A DNA stretch of 64,000 nucleotides from CALZIK01 sp046756565 (GTDB lineage Bacteria; Acidobacteriota; Thermoanaerobaculia; Multivoradales; JAHEKO01): the NCBI GenBank assembly GCA_046756565.1, contig JBHHWO010000001.1:1-64000 (forward strand). Reading direction: 5' to 3'. Positions 42,948-51,336 of the stretch are shown piece by piece. The notes below the pieces were generated by a model, which saw nothing but the letters and a program-made list of their open reading frames with translations, did not search any database and was not told the DNA's origin. The position numbers were made by a program, and so were the translations under genes. How positions within the stretch are numbered: the first letter of the stretch is position 1; the number at the start of each line of letters is the position of its first letter.

Positions 42948-43462
42948 GGCGTCAGCTCCATGCCGCGGAGACATTCCCTCAGGCCCTCGAGGCCGCGGTA
43001 TACCAGGTTACTTGCGCGTTTCGTGTTCCAACCCATCTTTTGAGCGATCTGCGGCACCTTGTACCCCAGCAAATGGAGAGTTACCGCCAGTTTTCGGGGT
43101 TCTACCAGCTGCTCAAGACATTTCCTGATTCCCGCCGAGATCTCTCGACCGAACGACTCCCGCTCTGGACTCGGCCGGGTCTCGGGCACTGGCATTTCCT
43201 CTCCTGTCGTCGTTTCTAGTGGAATCTCCTTACGGCTTCGCTGTCTGCGGATTTCATCGACCAGGGCCGAATACGCCACCTTCCGTAGATAAGACGCAGG
43301 AAACTCCCTATCTGTCTCTCTTTTCTCGGCGATTCGCATAAGCGCCATCATTCCCGCCTGGACGAGATCGTCTTCTCGGTCGCGCAGCCAGGCCGGGCAA
43401 ACGCTGCGCACCGCCGCCAAGAGTTTTTTTCGAATACGAGAGTACTCGTCGCCACCAGTCAA
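42944..43462 (-). CDS. ECF-type RNA polymerase sigma factor
   Basis: About 172 residues with only sigma regions 2 and 4. Region 2 is DREDDLVQAGMMALMRIAEK ... FPASYLRKVAYSALVDEIRR, and region 4 is RKLAVTLHLLGYKVPQIAQK then MGWNTKRASNLVYRGLEGLR, a helix-turn-helix. TTG 43462 is chosen as start because AGGAG lies five bases upstream. A TTG at 43486 lacks a ribosome site. The three downstream genes follow with overlap or short gaps, which marks this as the first gene of the sigma-antisigma-CHAT operon. The divergent gene at 43594 could be part of its regulon. Confidence 0.87.
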   Translation of the reverse strand: MTGGDEYSRIRKKLLAAVRSVCPAWLRDREDDLVQAGMMALMRIAEKRETDREFPASYLRKVAYSALVDEIRRQRSRKEIPLETTTGEEMPVPETRPSPERESFGREISAGIRKCLEQLVEPRKLAVTLHLLGYKVPQIAQKMGWNTKRASNLVYRGLEGLRECLRGMELTP

Positions 43463-43593
43463 TGGTTCTCCTGTGCAATGATCCAATCAATATTGTAACC
43501 CTCATGTGAGACAAGAGGCTGCCGCGCTACGTCGCATAGACAGCCACGGGGTTGTGAGCAGTTGACGAGATGGGATCTCTAAAGGAGGACGGC

Positions 43594-44232
43594 ATGAAGA
43601 GAAACTCTGGTTGGCGAACAGGGGGCGCCGCTGTGCTTGGACTCGCACTCGCAGCCGGCGCCGCACAAGCACAGACCACGCGCTGGTGGGACTGGGCGCT
43701 CTCGCCGCAACTGGGATCGGCGGAGCTGTCTCTCGAGAAACGCCTCTACGAGCCCGCCAAGGACGAGGTCGCCTGCATGCGCTGCAAGCACTACGCGGAG
43801 CTGCGCGTGGGCATCGATGAGCAGGACTTCCAGGGGGCCGACTTCGACGTCACTCACTTCATCGCGGGCTACCGGTACTACGCTTACGTCCAATTGAAGG
43901 ACGGACCCCGAGGGCACAAGGTCGACGGCGGCTGGGCGGCCTATCTCGGCGCCGGCCTCGGTCGCTATGAGCTCGATCCAGGCGAGCCGGTTTCAGGATG
44001 GAATGCCCGGTTCGGTGTCGACAAGAAAGTAACCGAGACCTGCAAAGGCGGAAAACCCCGAAAATGGGCCCTGGACTGGGAGGTCAGCGCGACCTATCAC
44101 AACCTGTCGGTCCCGGGGGCCGATTTCGACTACTGGAACTTCCAGACCGGCCCCCGCTTCCTCTTTCCCAGCTCCCGAGACACAGAGCGCGCGGAGTACT
44201 TGAAGATCTGCGAGCTCGAAGGCGAACAGTGA
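43594..44232 (+). CDS. Exported outer-membrane beta-barrel-like protein
   Basis: About 212 residues from ATG 43594, behind GGAGG. Signal peptide GGAAVLGLALAAGAAQAQ is followed by alternating hydrophobic/polar strands with many aromatic residues (FIAGYRYYAYVQL, GWAAYLGAGLGRYEL, WALDWEVSATYHNL, WNFQTGPRFLF), as in small outer-membrane barrels. A CMRCKH motif near residue 60 is unusual for a barrel and might be a disulfide or metal site in a periplasmic loop. It is divergent from the sigma factor gene, with ~130 bases between the starts. Confidence 0.6.
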   Translation: MKRNSGWRTGGAAVLGLALAAGAAQAQTTRWWDWALSPQLGSAELSLEKRLYEPAKDEVACMRCKHYAELRVGIDEQDFQGADFDVTHFIAGYRYYAYVQLKDGPRGHKVDGGWAAYLGAGLGRYELDPGEPVSGWNARFGVDKKVTETCKGGKPRKWALDWEVSATYHNLSVPGADFDYWNFQTGPRFLFPSSRDTERAEYLKICELEGEQ

Positions 44233-44236
44233 CTCT

Positions 44237-44267
44237 GGCGGGGGCGAGCGTGCCGCTCGCCCCCGCC
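44237..44267. terminator. GC-rich hairpin between convergent genes
   Basis: A perfect 14-bp stem (GGCGGGGGCGAGCG, loop TGC, CGCTCGCCCCCGCC) begins four bases after the stop of the beta-barrel-like gene. There is no true T-run on either strand, so termination would rely on the stem alone. Confidence 0.6.
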
Positions 44268-44306
44268 CTTCCCGACCGCTCCCGGAGCGCGCTCCCGGAG
44301 CGAGGT

Positions 44307-45176
44307 CTAGAGGTCGGCTACCAGGGAGACCGTCAGGATCGAGTCCAGGCTGTCCAGCTCTGCCAGGATTCGCTCGCCGGTGACGAAATCGCCCTGAACA
44401 ACGAGCACTTCGCCAAGCGCTGGAAGATTGTCGTAGAGGAGCTGGAGACTTACTTTCAGAGCCAGACGCTCGCTCAAGGTCGCTGATATGGAGTTAACGA
44501 TATCGGCGCGGTAGTCCGACGTTTCGTCGATGTTGCCATCGAAGATGAGAGCGCTCTCGAACGAAGTCGAGGGGTTCAGTCGGCGCCAGTAGTCGTACGA
44601 AAGCCGCAAGCCACCAAAGCTGTCGTTTTCTCCGGAGACATCTGCCTGATCGGTAACGGTGGCGCCGTAGTCAGTTCGGAGTCGCGTCGTCTTCGACTCC
44701 TGCCACACGTGGCCGACACCGCCAAAGGCTGCCGTCCGGCTGTTGATTCCGGCGAATTCGTTCCGGTCCCATCCCAGTCCTGCGAACCAAAACAGCTTCT
44801 TGGACAGCTCCCGATCGTAGCGGCTCCTGAGAAAGTAGTTCTCGGCGGTGAGCATCGACTCGCTGGACTCCCGAATCACGAAATCGGACGCCGTTCCGAC
44901 CGCCACTCTCGAGGTCGTGGTGGTCTCCGCGCGCACCGCACCCGCCGCTATCTCGAGAGAGGCACCCTGCCACCTGCGGGTGGCCGTATTGCGCAGCGAG
45001 ATCGTCTGGACTTCGGCGTTTCCCTCGCTCGCGAACAGAGCGAGCTCGGCGGTGTCGAACCAGCCGATCGGCGGAGCCTCTTCGTCCTGGGCCGAGAGGG
45101 CGCCTGCCGACACGAGCACACAGCCAACTGCGCCGACGGCCAGAAGACGAGCTCGACCCGAAATACAAGAACACAT
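44307..45176 (-). CDS. DUF481-family outer-membrane protein (YdiY-like)
   Basis: About 289 residues from ATG 45176. Signal peptide LLAVGAVGCVLVSAGALSAQ is followed by a beta-barrel-type protein with the DUF481 features GWFDTAELALFASEGNAEVQ, LSKKLFWFAGLGWDRNEFAG, and a terminal strand LKVSLQLLYDNLP then TGERILAELDSLDSILTVSL. In the known family (E. coli YdiY, 'salt-induced') these sit in the outer membrane, and their role is not established. The longer GTG start at 45218 would spoil the signal peptide. A small lipoprotein gene follows upstream on the same strand. Confidence 0.8.
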   Translation of the reverse strand: MCSCISGRARLLAVGAVGCVLVSAGALSAQDEEAPPIGWFDTAELALFASEGNAEVQTISLRNTATRRWQGASLEIAAGAVRAETTTTSRVAVGTASDFVIRESSESMLTAENYFLRSRYDRELSKKLFWFAGLGWDRNEFAGINSRTAAFGGVGHVWQESKTTRLRTDYGATVTDQADVSGENDSFGGLRLSYDYWRRLNPSTSFESALIFDGNIDETSDYRADIVNSISATLSERLALKVSLQLLYDNLPALGEVLVVQGDFVTGERILAELDSLDSILTVSLVADL

Positions 45177-45276
45177 GGTGGAGAAGCTCGGAAGAGAGTC
45201 CTTGGAAGCGGGAAGCACTAGGCTTCGCAGCCGTACGCTCGATCTACGGAGATACGCGCGGCCAGAACGGCGACGG

Positions 45277-45708
45277 TCAGCTGGCCGGAGAGATGGTCAA
45301 GGTGTATTCGATGATCGTTTCATCCGGCAGGAAACCGGTATCGAAAACCAAAAAGCAATAGTCGGCCTGGTTGAGGCCCAGAACCACGAGATCGCCGACC
45401 CGGGCCGAGACCGAGTAGGTGGGCGAGCACTGATCTTCGGCTGGACGACCCACGCCGACCCCCAGCACCCACTCGGTGTCCGCCGGCTCCACGCCTTCGA
45501 CCGGCTTCTCGTCGAGGCGGGTGAATTGGACGTGGACCGTGCCGCTGTCCGAGAGCACGACGGGATGGATGTTCCTGCCGTCGGCACCGATCTCCGACTC
45601 GAAGACGAGAGGATCCTGAATCGGAGATGTCGAGCTGTCGCAAGCGAGCCCGAGACTCGCGACGACGAGCAACAGAAGCAAGTTTCGAGCTGGTGAGCGT
45701 CTCATCAT
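45277..45708 (-). CDS. Small predicted lipoprotein, unknown function
   Basis: A 143-residue protein with lipoprotein signal NLLLLLVVASLGLACDSS; the lipobox is LGLAC with Cys23. The rest is beta-rich (GTVHVQFTRLDEKPVEGVEP, YSVSARVGDLVVLGLNQADY) without recognised domains. The SPxYSVSARVGDLVVLG part resembles the cystine-free Ig-like fold of proteins often found beside outer-membrane proteins. It is 100 bases upstream of the DUF481 gene, on the same strand, and may be co-transcribed with it. Confidence 0.7.
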   Translation of the reverse strand: MMRRSPARNLLLLLVVASLGLACDSSTSPIQDPLVFESEIGADGRNIHPVVLSDSGTVHVQFTRLDEKPVEGVEPADTEWVLGVGVGRPAEDQCSPTYSVSARVGDLVVLGLNQADYCFLVFDTGFLPDETIIEYTLTISPAS

Positions 45709-45937
45709 GTTCTCCGCCGGGAGGCGCCCATTTCGGGGCGGCCCTAAGACTATGGGTCTTCGCCCGGTCTATGCAAATTCAGTGCTCGATTCCGAGCCAG
45801 GTCCTTTTCCCAGCCGCCCTTTCGGGTGGGCGGGCGCCACCTCCTCGGGTGTGGTGACCGACGCACCCCTCCTGAAAATCTTTCTCGAGCCCGCGCTCTG
45901 CCTATCGCAGTGAGCCAAAAAAAGGAGGGCTTCCAAT

Positions 45938-48049
45938 ATGCCCGAACGAGACGAGCTCAGAACCGGCTGGTCGACGAAACTCACGCGGATCACTCTCGCG
46001 GCACTTCTGTTTCTTCTGCTGAGCGGACTGCTGGTTACGCTCGCTCCGTTTCACGCGGCGGTCCAGTGGAGCGTGCTGCTCCATACTGTGGTCGGTTTGC
46101 TCCTGTTGGTTCCCATCCTCTGGTACTCCTGGAGCCACTGGCTCGACTACCGTCAATACGACCTCACCGACGTCGTACTGCTGGGCTACCTCGCGCTGGC
46201 CGCTCTCGCCGTGTGCCTGGTTTCCGGTGTCGTAGTCACCTACCAGGGGCTCTTTGCTCTGCGAATGTCCCCCCTTTGGCGCAACCTCCACCTCTATTCC
46301 ACGATCGCACTGCTGGTGCTCTCGCTGCCACACGCCGTCCTGGTCTTCGTGCGTGTTCGCAAGAAGATCGGGGGCCATTTCGCGCGCCCTCTGACCTCTC
46401 AAGCGACCCTGGTCACGATCGTAGGCCTGGCTGCTGCCGCTGTGCTCGGATGGTGGTACTCAGGCCCCACGTACGACAACCGCTTTCCCGATGACTACAA
46501 CTTCCTCTATGGCGAGGATCGGCCGTTCGCTCCCAGCCTCGCCCAGACCACGACCGGCGGCGCTTTCGATCCCGAATCGCTCGCCGGCTCCGAAACCTGC
46601 GGCTCGGCCGGATGCCACAGCCAGATTCTGGAGGAGTGGACGCCGAGTGCTCATCGCTACTCGGCCATGGATCCTCTCTTCCAGAAGGTGCAGAGCGTCA
46701 TGGCGGAGCAAAACGGTCCGGAATCGACCCGCTACTGCGGTGGATGTCACGATCCGATCTCGTTGTTCTCCGGAACCAAGAACGTCTTCGCCGAGAATCT
46801 CACCGGCTTACATGGCTACAACGAGGGGATCTCGTGTCTGTCGTGTCACGGAGTTCGCGAGACCGACCTCCAGGGCAACGCCAACTACGTCATGACTCAG
46901 CCGGCTACCTACCTGTGGCAGTGGCAAGAGGCGGGCGCCGGCAAGTTCCTCAGCGACTTTCTGATCCGAACCTATCCGGACAAGCACAACGAGCTCAGCA
47001 AGCGCATGTTCAAGGCTCCCGAGTACTGCGCCGCGTGCCACAAGCAATTCATCGATCAGGAGGTCAATCGAGTCGGCTGGGTCCAGCTCCAGAATCAATA
47101 CGACAACTGGAAGGCGAGCCACTGGTTCACGGAGGGCGACCCGGAAAAGACCGTCGAATGCCGCGAATGCCACATGCCGCTGGTGGAGTCGACCGATCCG
47201 GCAAGCGGAGACTCCGTCGACTACAACCGGTCTGAGCAAGACGGCATGCACAGGAGTCACCGGTTCATCGCCGCCAACACGCTGGTCCCTGCCATGCTCG
47301 AGCTCGATGGCTGGCAGGAGCACATTGGCCTGACCGAAGAGTGGCTCAGGGGCAGCTTCGAGATTCCGGAGATCGCCGACAAGTGGCGGGATGGCCCGGT
47401 CGTCGAGCTGGCTCTCGAGACGCCGGCCGCAATCGCTCGCGGCGGCAAGCTCCCGATCCGCGTCGTCATGACCGCCAACAAGGTCGGGCACGACTTCCCG
47501 ACCGGACCCCTGGACATTATTCAGAGCTGGCTGGAGATCCGAGTTGCCGACGAGTCGGGCAATGAGATCTTCTCCTCGGGCACCCGCGACGAAAAGAACT
47601 TCATCGAGCCGGGCAGCTTTCTATTCAAGGCGGAGCCCGTCGATCAGTACGGCAATCTGATCGACCGGCACAATCTGTGGGAAATGGTCGGTGTTCGCTA
47701 TCGGCGTGCGTTGTTTCCAGGGTACTCGGACACCGTTGATTACCTGGTCGACTGTCCGACCACGGTGGCGCCAGGCCAGCAGCGGGATCTCGCGCGGACC
47801 GGCCGGGAGGAACGGTCGTTCGAGATCGAAGCCCCCGATCGGCTCGACACCTACCAGGTCACCGCGTCGCTCATGTATCGCAAGGTCGATCAGTTCCTGA
47901 TCAACTTCCTGCTCGGGGAAGACTCCGGCCTGACCGCGCCCGTGATCGAGATGACCCGTGCCTCGGCAACCGTCGAAGTCCGGGAGAGAATCTCGGACGC
48001 GGGTCCGCCGGAAGCCGACCCCGAGGCCCAACTCGGCGTCGGCGGCTAA
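45938..48049 (+). CDS. Membrane multihaem cytochrome c with b561-like N-terminal helices
   Basis: 703 residues. Four N-terminal helices with several histidines (APFHAAVQW, VLLHTVVGLLLLV, NLHLYSTIALLVLSLPHAVL) look like a cytochrome b561-type haem-b domain. A large exported part carries haem-c sites CGGCH, CLSCH, CAACH and CRECH, plus an atypical CGSAGCH (CX4CH) as the first. The sequence EEWTPSAHRYSAMDP after it matches the cytochrome c554-like fold (PF13435). This arrangement suggests electron transfer from the quinone pool to periplasmic multihaems. It is followed within 23 bases by the CRTAC1-type gene, with which it probably forms an operon. Confidence 0.88.
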   Translation: MPERDELRTGWSTKLTRITLAALLFLLLSGLLVTLAPFHAAVQWSVLLHTVVGLLLLVPILWYSWSHWLDYRQYDLTDVVLLGYLALAALAVCLVSGVVVTYQGLFALRMSPLWRNLHLYSTIALLVLSLPHAVLVFVRVRKKIGGHFARPLTSQATLVTIVGLAAAAVLGWWYSGPTYDNRFPDDYNFLYGEDRPFAPSLAQTTTGGAFDPESLAGSETCGSAGCHSQILEEWTPSAHRYSAMDPLFQKVQSVMAEQNGPESTRYCGGCHDPISLFSGTKNVFAENLTGLHGYNEGISCLSCHGVRETDLQGNANYVMTQPATYLWQWQEAGAGKFLSDFLIRTYPDKHNELSKRMFKAPEYCAACHKQFIDQEVNRVGWVQLQNQYDNWKASHWFTEGDPEKTVECRECHMPLVESTDPASGDSVDYNRSEQDGMHRSHRFIAANTLVPAMLELDGWQEHIGLTEEWLRGSFEIPEIADKWRDGPVVELALETPAAIARGGKLPIRVVMTANKVGHDFPTGPLDIIQSWLEIRVADESGNEIFSSGTRDEKNFIEPGSFLFKAEPVDQYGNLIDRHNLWEMVGVRYRRALFPGYSDTVDYLVDCPTTVAPGQQRDLARTGREERSFEIEAPDRLDTYQVTASLMYRKVDQFLINFLLGEDSGLTAPVIEMTRASATVEVRERISDAGPPEADPEAQLGVGG

Positions 48050-48071
48050 CGAAACCGCTCACCCGGGCAAC

Positions 48072-50666
48072 GTGAGCGACTCCGCCAAACCGCGGGCTCC
48101 GATGCTCAGCCGCCGCAAGCACAAGTTGCGGCGATTGAGCCGCTGGCTGCTCGGAGCGGTGTTGTTGAGCGGTATCGCGGGGTTTCTGGTCTATCGCGCC
48201 ACTCGACCCGAGGTTCGTCGGCCCGGTGAGATCCTCCCCGACATCACCGAGACGCTCTCAGCCGACCTGCCCGCCGACGCGCCGTACCCACACTTCGCCG
48301 ACGTCACCGTGGCCGCGGGCCTCGGGGGTTTCACCACATTCTCCGGCACCCGCTCGTCTCAGCTTCCCGAAGACATGGGCTCCGGAGCGGCCTGGGGCGA
48401 CTACGACAATGACGGCGACGACGACCTCTTCGTGGTCGGCGCCGGCGGCACCCTGACCGCGTCTTCCGAGTTCTGGGCCGAATCGGCGCTGTTCGACAAT
48501 TTGGGCGGCACCTTCGTACGGGCGGCCGGATTCCCGGAGACTCGCATCATGGGAATGGGCGCCGCCTGGGGCGACTACGACAACGACGGCTGGCTGGACC
48601 TCGCTGTGAGCGGCTACAACAGCCTGCAGCTCTTTCGGAATGTCGAAGCAAGGCAAGCCGGATCGGCGAACGGCCGGCGCCTGGTCGCCAGCGACGCCAT
48701 CCCGAGCCTTCCCGGCTACTGGGCGGGTGTGTCCTGGGCCGATTTCGACACCGACGGTGATCTCGACCTCTACGTCTGCGGCTATGTGCAGTACGAAGAG
48801 GACGCTTCCGCCTCCGGCCGAAGCTCGAGCCAATCGGGCACCACGGTCCCCTACACGCTCAACCCGGCCTCGTACGAGCCCGAGAGGAATCTGCTGTTTC
48901 GCAACCAGGGCGACGGGAGGTTCACCGAAGTGGCCCTGCTCTACGGACTCTCGAATCCGGAGGGCCGCAGCCTTTCGGCGCTCTGGCACGACTTCAACCG
49001 CGACGGCCGGCTCGACGTCTATGTCGCCAACGACATCTCCGACAACGCTCTGCTCCTCAATCGGGGCGAAACCTTCGAAGATGTCAGCCTGGCTGCCTGG
49101 GTCGCAGACTACCGGGGAGCCATGGGCCTCGCCGCCGGTGACTGGAACCGGGACGGCGACGACGATCTCTTCGTCACTCACTGGGTGGCGCAGGAAAACG
49201 CCTTGTACGACTCGCGACTCGCCGAAACCGCCGCCGCCGGCAATCCCATGCTCGCCTTCAGCGATCTCGCGGCGCCTCTCGGCCTGGGACAGATCGCGCT
49301 CCACGCCGTCGGCTGGGGAACGGAATTCGCCGACTTCGATGCCGATGGCTGGCTGGATCTCGTGGTCGCCAACGGCAGCACCCTGGAGACACGCGAGTCG
49401 CCCAAGTGGCTCAAGACCCAGCCCGCGATGCTTCTCTGGAACCGGCGCGGCGAGTACTTCCACGATCTGGCGCCGGCCAGTGAGCTGTTGGCTACTCCGC
49501 GGCTGGGCCGCGGCCTCGCGCTCTCGGACTACGATCTCGACGGCGACCTGGACGTCCTGATGGTCGAGCTCTATGCCGGGGTGCGGCTCCTGCGCAACGA
49601 CATGCCACAAGGGCATTGGCTCGAGCTGGCGCTGCGATCGAGCGCGAGCGGCCGGGGAGAAGGCTCGACGGTCATCGTCAAAGCCGGCGACCTCGCGCTC
49701 AGGCGAACCTCCGGCGAGACCACCTACCTGTCGCAGAGCAGCGCTCTTCTTCACATCGGGCTTGGAGACATCGACCAAGTCGACTCCGTCGAAGTTCAAT
49801 GGCTGGGTGGAGACAACCAGAGCTTCTCCGGCCTCGAGGTCGACTCGAGGTGGGAACTCGTCCAGCACGACACCGAGCCACGGCGGTTGGAACGGCCTGC
49901 CGCGCTAGCGCCTTCGGGTGAGTCCTCCGTTTCCGTGCCCGCAGGCGACCGTGAACGCACGCTCGAATTCTGGAAGACTCAGCGCGCCGCCATGGACGCC
50001 ATGAAGCGCGACGGCGACCTGGACCGGGCAACGGACCTGTTTACCAAAGCCCTCGAGCTGAATCCGGAGCACGGCGATTCCCGCTACTACCTTGCCAATC
50101 TGCTCTGGACGCGTGGTGATCGGAAGCGCGCTCTCGACGAGCTCGACACCCTGCGCCATCGAGATCCGCTCAGCCACCGCGCAGCAAAGCAATGGGGTGT
50201 TCTGCGCGCGTTGAGCGCTCGCTCGCCGGCCGATCTTGACGCCGCTTCGCAAGCTCTGGAACGCGCCGTCGAGATCAACTCGGAAGAGACCGGCGGCCTC
50301 CTCGCCCTGGGCGAGGTCTCGCTCCTGCGTGGCGAAACAGAGGAGGCGCGCCAGCAACTGGAATGGGCCTGCCGATCCAATCCGCGCGCCGTGGGCGGTT
50401 TCTTCCTGCGCGCCTTCATCGCGAATCGCAATGGTGACCCAGAGCTCAGCGCCGAGCTTCTGCGAGCGGCACAGACCGCCAGAGGTCCGGAGTGGAAGCC
50501 GGAGGGCGCGGCGGCCGAAGGCGACGTGCGCCGGCGGATGTACGTCGAAACCAGCCCGCTCGCCCGTTTCTGGCAGGACTGGGACGGCGGGTCCGATCCG
50601 GCCTCCGCTTTTCACGATTTGGAGGACCACCTGAGCGACTGGCCGAAGAGCCAGGCAAAGAGATAA
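48072..50666 (+). CDS. CRTAC1/ASPIC-UnbV-type secreted protein with FG-GAP repeats and TPRs
   Basis: About 864 residues. The start is uncertain: GTG 48072 or ATG 48102, neither with a strong ribosome site. One N-terminal membrane helix (WLLGAVLLSGIAGFLVY) is followed by VCBS/FG-GAP calcium-binding propeller units (AAWGDYDNDGDDDLFVVG, SWADFDTDGDLDLYVCG, ALSDYDLDGDLDVLMVE). The ASPIC/UnbV segment EGSTVIVKAGDLALRRTSGE with QSSALLHIGLGDIDQVDSVE comes next, and a final ~230 residues of TPRs. In Acidobacteriota and Planctomycetes such proteins repeatedly pair with multihaem cytochromes, as here. The biochemical role is not known. Confidence 0.85.
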   Translation: MSDSAKPRAPMLSRRKHKLRRLSRWLLGAVLLSGIAGFLVYRATRPEVRRPGEILPDITETLSADLPADAPYPHFADVTVAAGLGGFTTFSGTRSSQLPEDMGSGAAWGDYDNDGDDDLFVVGAGGTLTASSEFWAESALFDNLGGTFVRAAGFPETRIMGMGAAWGDYDNDGWLDLAVSGYNSLQLFRNVEARQAGSANGRRLVASDAIPSLPGYWAGVSWADFDTDGDLDLYVCGYVQYEEDASASGRSSSQSGTTVPYTLNPASYEPERNLLFRNQGDGRFTEVALLYGLSNPEGRSLSALWHDFNRDGRLDVYVANDISDNALLLNRGETFEDVSLAAWVADYRGAMGLAAGDWNRDGDDDLFVTHWVAQENALYDSRLAETAAAGNPMLAFSDLAAPLGLGQIALHAVGWGTEFADFDADGWLDLVVANGSTLETRESPKWLKTQPAMLLWNRRGEYFHDLAPASELLATPRLGRGLALSDYDLDGDLDVLMVELYAGVRLLRNDMPQGHWLELALRSSASGRGEGSTVIVKAGDLALRRTSGETTYLSQSSALLHIGLGDIDQVDSVEVQWLGGDNQSFSGLEVDSRWELVQHDTEPRRLERPAALAPSGESSVSVPAGDRERTLEFWKTQRAAMDAMKRDGDLDRATDLFTKALELNPEHGDSRYYLANLLWTRGDRKRALDELDTLRHRDPLSHRAAKQWGVLRALSARSPADLDAASQALERAVEINSEETGGLLALGEVSLLRGETEEARQQLEWACRSNPRAVGGFFLRAFIANRNGDPELSAELLRAAQTARGPEWKPEGAAAEGDVRRRMYVETSPLARFWQDWDGGSDPASAFHDLEDHLSDWPKSQAKR

Positions 50667-50675
50667 TCTTCCCGC

Positions 50676-51131
50676 ATGCGGAGATTCCTGACGCTGGTGG
50701 TCCTGGCGGTCATCGCCTACTACGGGTATACAGAACTCCTGCCCAGATACCAGGCCTATCAGGACCGCCAGGAGGCCGAAGAGCGAGCCGACGACCAGGC
50801 CGGCGAAGCACGCATCTGCGTTGCAGCCGCCGACTCTTTGAATCAGGACCTGGGCCGAGGGCTGCGCCAGTTTTCGCGACCGCCGGTCGACACCGGAAGC
50901 TGGTCGACGTTCATGATCCAGATGGCCAGCCAGCTTTCGAGCGCAGACTCCGCGTGCAACTGCCCAGCCGAAGCCTGCAGGAGCGCCGCCGCCGCGGTTC
51001 TCGAAATGCGCCGGCTGCTCAACCGGTTCGATGCGATGGCGCGCGGAAGAACCGCCGGGATCTCGAATCCGGCCACAGCCCAGGAGCGTATCGAACGGCT
51101 CCTGGCCCGAGCGCGCAACGAGGCCGGATAA
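50676..51131 (+). CDS. Membrane-anchored small protein, unknown function
   Basis: A 151-residue protein with an N-terminal helix (LTLVVLAVIAYYGYTELLP) that anchors it in the membrane. A charged coiled stretch (YQDRQEAEERADDQAGEARI) and an alpha-helical body follow. Cysteines at CNCPAEAC near residue 91 could form a disulfide or bind metal. It follows the CRTAC1-type gene by nine bases, so it probably belongs to that operon. I do not recognise a family. Confidence 0.65.
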   Translation: MRRFLTLVVLAVIAYYGYTELLPRYQAYQDRQEAEERADDQAGEARICVAAADSLNQDLGRGLRQFSRPPVDTGSWSTFMIQMASQLSSADSACNCPAEACRSAAAAVLEMRRLLNRFDAMARGRTAGISNPATAQERIERLLARARNEAG

Positions 51132-51336
51132 CCCGCCAAGCCGCCCCGTCTGGACGCCCCGGCCGACTAGTGCTAGGCTCCGGGCCACGGCGTGAGCTTC
51201 GGCTCGCCTCTCCCCGGTGCCGAGTCACCGGCCACGGCGAGTCGCCTTGCCAGCAGCCTGGTTCAGAGCCGCGCCTGTTTCCCTCCCGCGGGAGATTCCT
51301 GAATACAGCGGGACGAAAGGAAAACCTGGAGGCGCC

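Noticed and set aside
39086..43462. Type III-E CRISPR accessory locus
   Set aside because: There is no cas7-11, cas1/2 or array in the window. The similarity is only of logic (TPR-CHAT plus sigma factor).
48258..49868. 536-codon antisense frame under the CRTAC1-type gene
   Set aside because: No ribosome site or domain. The plus-strand FG-GAP repeats are unambiguous.
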